Source: DASQVO01 sp035640715
GTDB taxonomy: Bacteria > Actinomycetota > Actinomycetes > Streptosporangiales > Streptosporangiaceae
Assembly (NCBI GenBank): GCA_035640715.1
Contig: DASQVO010000424.1
Span: 1 to 11,935, forward strand
Length of the DNA: 11,935 bases
Reading direction: 5' to 3'
The position numbers were made by a program, and so were the translations under genes. The notes under the pieces are model-generated. The model was not told the origin of the DNA. It saw only the letters and a program-made list of their open reading frames with translations, and did no database searches. Position 1 is the stretch's first letter. Every line of letters begins with the position of its first letter. Shown here one piece after another: positions 6,627 through 11,935 of this stretch.

Positions 6627-7063
6627 AATCAGAAAGTCCCCCGTCTATGTGGGAAAAGGAGCCGTAAGGCCGGGGCGGCCACGGGGCTGCGATGTGCAGC
6701 GGACGCTCCGGACGGCTCCGGGTCGTGGAGTCGGTTCGGGTGGCTGGTCAGGGTGCGAGGTGCTCGAGGAACCAGCTCGGGGCCGGGTTGCTTGAGGCCT
6801 CGGAGCAGATCTACCTTAGTCACGGAGCGTGAACCTACGGTATCGGAACCTTTAACAGATCAGGTGAGGCCATCGTGTCGCACGTCACGCCTAGGTCACC
6901 ACCTGCACAAACTTTAAGTGAGAGGCCGCGGCCTTCGTTTTAAAGGATGGGTGGTTCCTGCCATGGCTGCAGACGTGGAGGCGCGCCCTGGGCCGAGTGC
7001 CGTCTTTTCGGAGACGTTTGCCTGGATGTCGTTATTGGCGCCTAGCCGCGACGGCATGCCCCT
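6627..7063. other. Intergenic region upstream of the SDR gene
   Basis: About 437 bases lie between the SDR start and the end of the Gly/Asn-rich gene, both on the minus strand. No recognisable gene or RNA is seen. The stretch 6810-6920 is less GC-rich than its surroundings and contains a palindrome and a repeated GGTTC, so it is the best place to look for the SDR promoter. A plus-strand ATG frame starting at 6963 runs to 7175 but reads antisense into the repeats of the neighbouring gene and is not supported. Confidence 0.4.
6820..6832. promoter_or_regulatory. Candidate operator: 13-base palindrome
   Basis: TCACG-GAG-CGTGA is a perfect inverted repeat with a three-base centre, 194 bases upstream of the SDR start. 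On the minus strand two copies of GGTTC (about 16 bases apart) adjoin it. The layout would suit a dimeric repressor such as a TetR-type protein, but no regulator gene is in the window and chance occurrence is possible. Confidence 0.25.
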
Positions 7064-7447
7064 TCAGGAAACTATGAAGTGTCCGGCCCCATTGCCCCTG
7101 TTTTGCGTTCCGGCCCCATTGCCAGTGTTCTGCGATCCGTTTGATCCGGTCGCTCCGGCCTCACTGCCAGTGTAGTTCCGGAATATGTAGTTGCCGCTCC
7201 CGCCGGCGCTGGAGATATGGTTGCCGGTGGCCTCATCAAATTTGCCGAAGTTGAGGATCCCGTTAGCCGGCGCGCCGACTGCGGAGCCGGGGACCGGGGA
7301 AAAGCGAGCGAGCCGGGCGATGCCGCCGTCGGGGTAGGCCGGGACGGCGATGAAGGTGTGGAACGCCCGGATGGCCGGAATTGCCGGAGTGGCGGCGAAT
7401 TCGGCGCCGGTGCGGTTGAGCCGGTAGGTGTTCGCAGCGCTGGACAA
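7064..7447 (-). CDS. Small Gly/Asn-rich protein of unknown function
   Basis: 127 residues from TTG 7447, the only recognised start after an in-frame stop at about 7505. The frame upstream of the TTG still reads protein-like (LPAFRASAPHS), so the present start may not be original. Third positions are strongly G/C-rich through the first two thirds (AAC ACC TAC CGG CTC AAC), which argues for real coding on this strand. The N-terminal part (about 1-70) mixes hydrophobic and aromatic residues, with FHTFIAVPAYPDGG and ILNFGKFDEATGN. The last 40 residues are low-complexity Gly, Asn, Ser and Thr, with near-repeats NTGNGAGTQ and NRGNGAGHF. I see no signal peptide or membrane helix and recognise no family. 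It follows the AbgA-type gene on the same strand after about 57 bases. It may be the C-terminal piece of a larger lost protein. Confidence 0.45.
   Translation of the reverse strand: MSSAANTYRLNRTGAEFAATPAIPAIRAFHTFIAVPAYPDGGIARLARFSPVPGSAVGAPANGILNFGKFDEATGNHISSAGGSGNYIFRNYTGSEAGATGSNGSQNTGNGAGTQNRGNGAGHFIVS
7078..7177. repeat. Degenerate tandem repeats encoding Gly/Asn-rich tail
   Basis: Two close units beginning TCCGGCCCCATTGCC (near 7081 and 7111, about 30 bases apart) are followed by a more diverged copy, TCCGGCCTCACTGCCAGTGT, near 7156. On the minus strand they encode G-N-G-A-G-containing units at the end of the small protein. The GC content and codon choice (AAT, GGG, GCC) are less biased than in its N-terminal part. 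Confidence 0.5.
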
Positions 7448-7504
7448 GGAGTGCGGGGCTGATGCTCGGAAAGCCGGGAGGTTACCCGGCGGCGCCGCTC
7501 CCGT

Positions 7505-8791
7505 TCACGGAAGTGATCGATTACATGGACCGGCTGCAAAGGACACGGAATCGCGGATCAGCCGGTCGAGCAGGTCGACGGCGAGGGGCAGGGAGCGTTC
7601 ATCGATGTCGAACCGTGGGGAGTGGTGAGGGGCGGGGTTGCCCGCTCCCACCAGGCCGTAAGTGGCGATCCCGCCCGCTGCCTGGACAGCGTTCATGAAC
7701 AGCGTCGCGTCGTCGCTGCCCACCGGCACCGCTTCCCGGTGGACGGCGGTCACACCGGGAACGGCGCGGGCGGCGGTCACGAAGGCATCGATCGCGGCCT
7801 GGTCGCCACGGGCCGTGGTGGCCCGGCCGGTCTCCTCGATCAGCACGTCGACCTCGTAGCTGGCCGCGGAGGACACCAGTACGTTGCGCGCCCGCCGCTC
7901 CATCTCGTCGTTGACGGTGCCCGCAGTGGAACGCACCTCGAGCAGCATCTCGGCGTCTGCGGCGATGATGTTGGAGGCGGCGCCGGAGATGAGCCGGCCG
8001 ACGTTGACGCGGGTGTCCGCGGTGGCGAATCGCGGCAGGGCGTGCAGATTCAGGGCGGCCGAGGCCGCCGCGAGCAGGGCGTTGCGGCCCTGCTCCGGTG
8101 CGGTCGCCGCATGGGAGGCGCGGCCGGTGAAGCGGGCCCGCAGCTTGGTGGTGGCGAGCCGCCCGTCACTGCTGGGAGCCACCGTGCCAACGGGCAGGCC
8201 GCAGCCCAGGTGGATGACGTACAGCTGGTCCACGCCGTCGAGCACTCCGGCCCGGATCATGCCCCGGGCGCCGCGCACTCCCTCTTCGGCGGGCTGGAAC
8301 AGCAGCAGGACCCGGCCGGGGAACTCCCCGTCCGCCAGCCGGCGGGCCAGAGCGATCCCGATGGCCACGTGCCCGTCATGGCCGCAGGCGTGCATGACAC
8401 CCGGGTACAGTGACCGGAACTTGCCGTCGGCCGGCCGGTGCCCGGCGTCAGCGGATTCGTCGATGGGCAGGGCGTCCATGTCGAAGCGCAGCGCGACCAC
8501 CGGGCCCGGCCGGGATCCGGTCAGCTCGGCCACGACCGCGGTCCGGCCGCCCGACAAGGCACTGGCCAGGGACGCGTCGACGCCGTGGTCGCGGGCCCGG
8601 CGTATCGCGTCCTCCAGCAGCCCAGCGGGCGGCAATCCTGGGAGGCCGTCGACGTCGATGGCCGCAGCCCCGTAGCGGACCTGCCAGCCCGCGGCGTCCA
8701 GCTCGCCGATGACACGGGCAGCGGTGATGATCTCGGTGAAGCCTAGCTCGGGGCGCTGATGCAGGTCACGGCGGAGCGCGATGACATCCAT
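7505..8791 (-). CDS. abgA: M20 amidohydrolase, p-aminobenzoyl-glutamate hydrolase subunit A type
   Basis: 428 residues from ATG 8791, close to E. coli AbgA (about 436). A typical M20D start LRRDLHQRPELGFTE is followed by a long insert, a feature I recall in AbgA, before DMDALP at 104-109. Metal-site motifs are complete: HACGHDGH at 134-141 (Cys136, His138), PAEEG at 168-171 (Glu169/Glu170), His194 in VIHLG, and His390 near the end (HHSPRFDID). Segments ATTKLRARFTGRASHA and GSDDATLFM match what I recall of E. coli AbgA. AbgA pairs with AbgB to cleave p-aminobenzoyl-glutamate, a folate breakdown product, into p-aminobenzoate and glutamate in the cytoplasm. An AAAGGGA ribosome site precedes the ATG. 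The AbgB-like gene ends 40 bases upstream on the same strand, so the two are probably co-transcribed. A broader N-acyl-amino-acid or peptide amidase role is possible. Confidence 0.88.
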   Translation of the reverse strand: MDVIALRRDLHQRPELGFTEIITAARVIGELDAAGWQVRYGAAAIDVDGLPGLPPAGLLEDAIRRARDHGVDASLASALSGGRTAVVAELTGSRPGPVVALRFDMDALPIDESADAGHRPADGKFRSLYPGVMHACGHDGHVAIGIALARRLADGEFPGRVLLLFQPAEEGVRGARGMIRAGVLDGVDQLYVIHLGCGLPVGTVAPSSDGRLATTKLRARFTGRASHAATAPEQGRNALLAAASAALNLHALPRFATADTRVNVGRLISGAASNIIAADAEMLLEVRSTAGTVNDEMERRARNVLVSSAASYEVDVLIEETGRATTARGDQAAIDAFVTAARAVPGVTAVHREAVPVGSDDATLFMNAVQAAGGIATYGLVGAGNPAPHHSPRFDIDERSLPLAVDLLDRLIRDSVSFAAGPCNRSLP

Positions 8792-8831
8792 TGAGGTAGT
8801 CCCTTTCTCTCCCCTTGGCCGGGCGCCCGGC

Positions 8832-10010
8832 TCAGGCAGGCAGGTCCGGGCCGGCGGTGGCGAACTCTTCGCGGGCAGCGGCCAGCAGGCTGCCGTCGGT
8901 GAGCAGGTCCGCTCCGGTGCAGGCGAGCGCCTTGGCCATGGCCAGCATGGCCTGCTGTGCCTCGGGCCGGCCCGTGATGGCTGCCATCTCGGCCGAGTGC
9001 CCGGGCGTGCCGCGCGGGGCCACCATGAGGTAGGGATGGATGGCCGGGAGGCGGAGGCTCACGTTCCCAATATCGGAGGAGCCGGTCCCGCCGCGCAGGA
9101 TGGGCTCTTCGACCTCCACGCCGAACGACGTCAGATAGGTGGCGGTCCGGCCGGCGATGGTGTGGTTGTTCTTGCGCTCGGCGTACAGGAGTCCCCGGCG
9201 CAGCGTCACGGCCGTCCCGGTCGCCGATGCGGCGGCGCGGGCGCAGTCCTCGACCCTCTCCAGCAGTTCCAGCGCGCCCTTGCTCGTCAGCGCACGTACC
9301 TGGAGCTTGGCCGCGGCGTGGGCCGGGACCACGTTGACCGCCTGGCCGCCGTCGGTGATGATGCCGTGGACGCGGGCGGTCTCGGGCATGAACTGGCGCA
9401 TCGCGTCGACCGCGACGAACAGCTGAATGACCGCAGCCAGGGCACTGCGCCCCTCGTGGGCCATGGCGGCATGCGCTGCCACACCCGTGTACTCGACTTC
9501 CACTGGGATTGCGGCGGTGGCGTGCCGCCAGGGCCAATTCCTGTCACCCGGATGGAACATCAGAGCGGCGTCGACGTCGTCGAAGACGCCGGCCTCCAGC
9601 TCGATGATCTTGCCGCCTGCCCCTTCCTCGCCAGGTGTGCCGATGCAGGCGATGGTCCCGGGGGGATCCGGCAGCGCCCGCCGGAGCGCGACTGCGGCCC
9701 CGGCACCGCCGGCCGCGATGAGGTTGTGGCCGCAGCCGTGCCCGATCCCCGGCAGGGCGTCGTATTCGCACAGGTAGGCAACGACGGGCCGGCCGGTTCC
9801 CCAGGTCGCCCGGAAGGCGGTGGGCAGGCCCGCCACACCCCGCTCGACCTGGAACCCTTCATCTTCTAGCAGGCCGCAGATCCGCGCGGCCGCGTACTCC
9901 TCCTGCATGGCCAGCTCGGGCCGGGCGTGCAGGTCCAGGGACAGATCCGTCAGGGTTCCAGCCAGCTCGTCAACGGCGGTAACGATCCGTTCGTGCGTCT
10001 TGGTGATCAC
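8832..10010 (-). CDS. M20 amidohydrolase, AbgB/PM20D2-like
   Basis: 392 residues from GTG 10010. A longer in-frame ATG at 10094 exists, but its extra 28 codons are an out-of-frame reading of the M19 stub (Arg/Gly-rich), whereas GTG 10010 has AGGGA six bases upstream and overlaps the stub's TGA. Conserved parts: LHARPELAMQEE (28-38), YLCEYDALPGIGHGCGHN (79-96) with metal-binding residues in GHGCGHN, GTPGEEG (124-130, Glu128/Glu129) and His153 in MFHP. A late GGTGSSDIGNVS and GTPGHSAEMA follow. This matches the AbgB / PM20D2 branch, where E. coli AbgB (481 residues) has GHGCGHN and CPGEEG at equivalent places; this protein is about 90 residues shorter. It probably forms an amidohydrolase with the downstream AbgA-type protein. 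A stand-alone dipeptidase acting on unusual dipeptides, as in PM20D2, is the main alternative. Confidence 0.88.
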   Translation of the reverse strand: MITKTHERIVTAVDELAGTLTDLSLDLHARPELAMQEEYAAARICGLLEDEGFQVERGVAGLPTAFRATWGTGRPVVAYLCEYDALPGIGHGCGHNLIAAGGAGAAVALRRALPDPPGTIACIGTPGEEGAGGKIIELEAGVFDDVDAALMFHPGDRNWPWRHATAAIPVEVEYTGVAAHAAMAHEGRSALAAVIQLFVAVDAMRQFMPETARVHGIITDGGQAVNVVPAHAAAKLQVRALTSKGALELLERVEDCARAAASATGTAVTLRRGLLYAERKNNHTIAGRTATYLTSFGVEVEEPILRGGTGSSDIGNVSLRLPAIHPYLMVAPRGTPGHSAEMAAITGRPEAQQAMLAMAKALACTGADLLTDGSLLAAAREEFATAGPDLPA

Positions 10011-10183
10011 AGCACTTCCCTGACGACGCGGGCGACGTTGCCCCCCAGCACTTTTGCGGCGTCCTCCTCCGGCCAGCCGCGGGCCAGCATCCATGCGGCG
10101 GCGTTCCGGTGCGCCTCACCGGGATTCTCCATGCCAGCGACATACGTGATGTCCAGCGCTGCCTCGTTCTCCGGCGGCGGCAT
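10007..10183 (-). pseudogene. C-terminal stub of an M19 (membrane/renal-type) dipeptidase
   Basis: The frame ending at TGA 10007-10009 reads LDITYVAGMENPGEAHRNAA, then WMLARGWPEEDAAKVLGG, then NVARVVREVL. This is the standard last 50-60 residues of peptidase family M19, where a variable segment leads to ARGY-x-E-E-D-x-x-K-x-LGGN-x-x-R-V-x-REV. The remaining 270 or so residues, including all zinc ligands, are missing. An ORF can be drawn from GTG 10291 (94 residues) or ATG 10183, but sequence upstream of about 10185 does not look like M19 and has weaker codon bias. The stub cannot be an active enzyme. Its stop overlaps the GTG of the AbgB-like gene by four bases (GTGA), so the lost gene was probably the first cistron of this operon, translationally coupled to the next. 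Confidence 0.8.
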
Positions 10184-10415
10184 CGGGGTCTCAGTCCGGC
10201 GCGCATCCCTATCGACTTGGCTGAACGGGGGAGTAGAGCCGACACAGGTCGCTGAGTGGGCGGGCAACATCGTCACAGCCGGCTCCGGCACTCGGTGCTG
10301 GGTGTAGCGGCCCGCCGACCAGCGTGAAGGCGCTGACCTAGTGTGGCACCGGTCGTGTGCCGGGGCTGTGGCCTGCGACTGTGGCGGGCGAGGATGTAGC
10401 TGCGCGGCAGCTCGG

Positions 10416-10724
10416 TCACCGATCTACGTGCCCAAGGTCTTTGCCGGGCGCCACCAGGTCCCGGATGACGCGCTTGAGGGCAGCAGGTTCCGGGAAGCCC
10501 TGGATCCGGCGGTCCCACACTGCCTGCCCGTCCACCCAGACTATGAACACGCCTGCGGCGGTGCCGGGCACGAGGGCGACCTCTGCCAGCTCCGTTTCGA
10601 AGCTGCCGAGCAGCTCCTGGGCTAGCCAGGCGGCTCTGGGCAGCCATCGGCACGCTGTACAGTACTCGATCTGCACCCGGTGGTTGCGGGCCCGCTGGTC
10701 CTGGGGCGGCGTGGACGGCCGCAA
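10416..10724 (-). CDS. SelT/SelW/SelH (Rdx) family thioredoxin-like protein
   Basis: 102 residues from TTG 10724, chosen because a clean GGGAGG ribosome site lies six bases upstream. GTG 10676 (Val17) would start right before the domain. The Rdx fold begins VQIEYCTACRWL with a CxxC redox motif at Cys22 and Cys25. Then come AAWLAQELLGSFETELAEVAL, a GVFIVWVDGQAVWDR strand pair, and the typical ending GFPEPAALKRVIRDLVAPG with LGH. In this family the first Cys and a Cys or selenocysteine form a thioredoxin-like redox pair; here both are ordinary cysteines, so no selenocysteine machinery is needed. Its role is probably cytoplasmic thiol redox, partner unknown. It stands alone; the next gene on this strand is the M19 stub about 125-230 bases away. 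Confidence 0.9.
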   Translation of the reverse strand: MRPSTPPQDQRARNHRVQIEYCTACRWLPRAAWLAQELLGSFETELAEVALVPGTAAGVFIVWVDGQAVWDRRIQGFPEPAALKRVIRDLVAPGKDLGHVDR

Positions 10725-10730
10725 CGTCAG

Positions 10731-10736
10731 CCTCCC
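10731..10736 (-). promoter_or_regulatory. Strong ribosome binding site fixing a TTG start
   Basis: The minus strand reads GGGAGG-CTGACG-TTG, a near-ideal Shine-Dalgarno sequence with a six-base spacer before TTG 10724. It supports the rare TTG as the start of the Rdx gene over the in-frame GTG at 10676, which has no comparable site. Confidence 0.65.
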
Positions 10737-10793
10737 ACCGTCACGGGACGCTCCGGCGCCTCCCGGCAGCTGCCATCACCGCCGCTGTTACGC

Positions 10794-10907
10794 CCCGATC
10801 GCATCACCATCAACCGGGTCCCGGACCAGTCTGTGTTCTCGGGTGCGCACAGCGACATCCGCCATCCCGAAGTCATCTGGGCGTCGCTCGCCGCCGGTCT
10901 CATGTAA
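10794..10907 (+). pseudogene. Possible C-terminal remnant, family unknown
   Basis: The plus frame reads RPDRITINRVPDQSVFSGAH, then SDIRHPEVIWASLAAGLM and TAA at 10905-10907. Codons are well biased for this genome (ATC ACC ATC AAC CGG GTC CCG GAC), and the fragment reads like a conserved C-terminus. Further left the same frame loses this character and becomes antisense to the Rdx gene. I do not recognise the protein. No start of its own with a ribosome site is visible. Confidence 0.35.
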
Positions 10908-10969
10908 ACAGGGTCCCTTCGCGCTGCAGCGTAGTGTAACTCCGGGCAACCCGCCGGAAGGAACAGATC

Positions 10970-11308
10970 ATGACGGGAACCTCAGGCCCGGTCGGCCCTA
11001 CGCAGCCTCATCAAGAACACGAGCATCCAGGGTGGACTATTAATATCCCCGTCTCTCCGGTCTCGTCGCGGCCGATCCATAATCACGTTCTCGCCACACC
11101 TCAGCTCAAAGCGTATGTGCCCGTCCACAATGTTCCGGATGTCGAACGGCAGGTGGGGCTCGTAGTCCCGAAAGGCTTTGACATCCCAGTCTTGCCCAGT
11201 CGCATCGGTGCAGTCACCTCGGCCAGCCTGGTGAGTCAGCGAACAGGCAGCTCGCCTGCCTCCTCCAACGCAAGCATCACGTGTGCTTCCTGGAGCGAGG
11301 CCTCGTAG
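10970..11308 (+). CDS. Doubtful small open frame, function unknown
   Basis: 112 residues from ATG 10970, preceded by a good GGAAGGA ribosome site eight bases upstream. The first 75 residues read plausibly (HNHVLATPQLKAYVPVHNVP, then VERQVGLVVPKGFDIPVLPS); the last 30 become Ser-rich and low quality, suggesting a lost frame. There is no signal peptide, membrane helix or family I recognise. The opposite strand over 10990-11215 also reads a protein-like frame (DWDVKAFRDYEPHLPFDIRN and onward) without a start. At most one of the two is real, and neither has strong third-position bias. A decayed gene is as likely as a living one. Confidence 0.25.
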   Translation: MTGTSGPVGPTQPHQEHEHPGWTINIPVSPVSSRPIHNHVLATPQLKAYVPVHNVPDVERQVGLVVPKGFDIPVLPSRIGAVTSASLVSQRTGSSPASSNASITCASWSEAS

Positions 11309-11598
11309 ACCCGACCACCCTGGTCAGGATCGGCAGTCTGGGCCGAACTCGGCATCACCGGCGACGAGTGACCGCCTCCCGCTACGAGCCGAGGTCTCCG
11401 CGGCAGACTCACGGCTCCGGAGAGGATTCCTCAACAACGCCCCGACCTGCACATATCTGGTCAGAGCGCAGATTGCCGGGCGGCCATCGGGCACGAACTG
11501 ACTATCTGCACAGCCGAGCGGGTCCTGCCCGGCATGGAGCACCGCGGGACGATGCGCTGGATGAGTGGTCGTTGGTCGTGGCTGGCCAGGACGGCTGG
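11309..11598. other. Intergenic stretch with no supported gene
   Basis: About 290 bases between the doubtful small frame and the stop of the GH15 gene. Short frames exist on both strands but none combines a start, ribosome site and codon bias, and none reads like a known protein. I see no clear hairpin or repeat. Confidence 0.4.
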
Positions 11599-11935
11599 TC
11601 AGCCGAGGGCGCGGTCAAGGTTGAACGCGGCGCTGATCAGTGCCAGGTGGGTGAAGGCCTGCGGGAAGTTGCCCTGCTGTTCGCCGGTGCGGCTGATCTG
11701 CTCGGCGTACAGGCCGAGATGGTTGGCGTAGGTGAGCATCTTCTCAAAGGCCAGCCGCGCCTCATCCAGCCGCCCGGCGCGGGTCAGTGCCTCGACGTAC
11801 CAGAACGAGCAGATCGAGAACGTGCCCTCCGCGCCGCTGACCCCGTCCGGGCTGACGGTGCCGTCGTAGCGGTAGACCAGCGAGTCCGACACCAGTTGCC
11901 GGCTCAGCGCCTCCAGGGTGGACAGCCACTTGGGG
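11599..11935 (-). CDS. Glycoside hydrolase family 15 protein, C-terminal part (runs off right edge)
   Basis: The frame is open from the right edge, so only the last 111 residues are seen. A GTG at 11892 lies inside the domain and is not the start, since upstream codons read KWLSTLEALSRQLVSDSLVY. Signature stretches are VSDSLVYRYDG, then EGTFSICSFWYVEALTRAGR, FEKMLTYANHLGLYAEQIS, and GEQQGNFPQAFTHLALISAA with FNLDRALG at the end. These are the C-terminal (alpha/alpha)6-barrel motifs of bacterial GH15 enzymes, full length about 600 residues; the EGTF glutamate is probably the catalytic base. Members are glucoamylases, glucodextranases and, in several actinobacteria, alpha,alpha-trehalases acting on intracellular trehalose. 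Which activity this one has cannot be decided from the tail. No downstream partner is present. Confidence 0.92.
   Translation of the reverse strand, partial: PKWLSTLEALSRQLVSDSLVYRYDGTVSPDGVSGAEGTFSICSFWYVEALTRAGRLDEARLAFEKMLTYANHLGLYAEQISRTGEQQGNFPQAFTHLALISAAFNLDRALG

Noticed and set aside
5961..6917. 318-codon plus-strand open frame
   Set aside because: It is antisense to the SDR gene, with shadow-type composition, while the SDR on the other strand has all catalytic motifs.
8781..9869. 362-codon plus-strand open frame
   Set aside because: It is the complement of the AbgB-like gene; low-complexity Gly/Asp/Arg composition and no domain.
10011..10094. Upstream ATG 10094 as the start of the AbgB-like protein
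   Set aside because: Its 28 extra codons are an out-of-frame reading of the M19 stub; GTG 10010 has a ribosome site and a classic four-base overlap.
10645..10664. Selenocysteine codon in the Rdx protein
   Set aside because: Both motif positions are ordinary Cys codons (TGT and TGC) with no in-frame TGA, so it is a Cys-containing homolog.

Overview
This is a high-GC bacterial window whose reading frames have G/C-rich third codon positions, frequent GTG starts and protein families typical of Actinomycetota: a cytoplasmic-facing Hanks-type Ser/Thr kinase with a Pro/Thr tail, a kinase-like/flippase fusion, and a bacterial GH15 glucosidase. I cannot name a genus from the sequence.

Layout, left to right. 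(1) 56-2849, plus strand: a small conserved Cys-Cys protein, then a long three-part membrane protein (N-terminal membrane helices, kinase-like domain, C-terminal LPG-synthase/flippase-type domain). (2) 2850-3800: about 950 bases without an intact gene. They hold hairpins, a 23-base tandem duplication, a probable gene remnant ending at a 14-bp-stem hairpin, and a minus-strand sequence matching tRNA-Thr(GGU) from the anticodon loop to the 3' end. The last looks like an integration attachment core or a deleted tRNA pseudogene. (3) 3801-5156, plus strand: a membrane-anchored Ser/Thr protein kinase ending in eight PTGTP(P/T) repeats with no obvious sensor domain after them. (4) 5157-5828: decayed sequence, including the C-terminal half of a SnoaL-like protein on the minus strand just after the next gene. 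(5) 5829-6626, minus: an SDR oxidoreductase with a long leader/intergenic region. (6) 7064-10291, minus: a small Gly/Asn-rich protein of unknown function, an AbgA-type M20 amidohydrolase, an AbgB-like M20 amidohydrolase, and the C-terminal stub of an M19 dipeptidase whose stop overlaps the AbgB-like start. (7) 10416-10724, minus: a SelT/W/H (Rdx) family thioredoxin-like protein with a TTG start. (8) 10725-11598: mostly degenerate sequence. (9) 11599-11935, minus: the C-terminal end of a GH15 glycoside hydrolase running off the right edge.

The only clear functional unit is the minus-strand amidohydrolase operon. Its two M20 genes resemble the two subunits of p-aminobenzoyl-glutamate hydrolase (AbgA/AbgB), which cleaves a folate breakdown product; no AbgT-type transporter is visible. 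The M19 stub at its head suggests the operon once began with a dipeptidase gene. The recurring theme is gene decay: at least two C-terminal stubs (SnoaL, M19) and two or three weaker ones lie between intact genes. With the tRNA-Thr fragment, this suggests an accessory region shaped by integration and deletion. I found no CRISPR array, transposase, integrase, rRNA or complete tRNA, and no convincing new defence or biosynthetic system.
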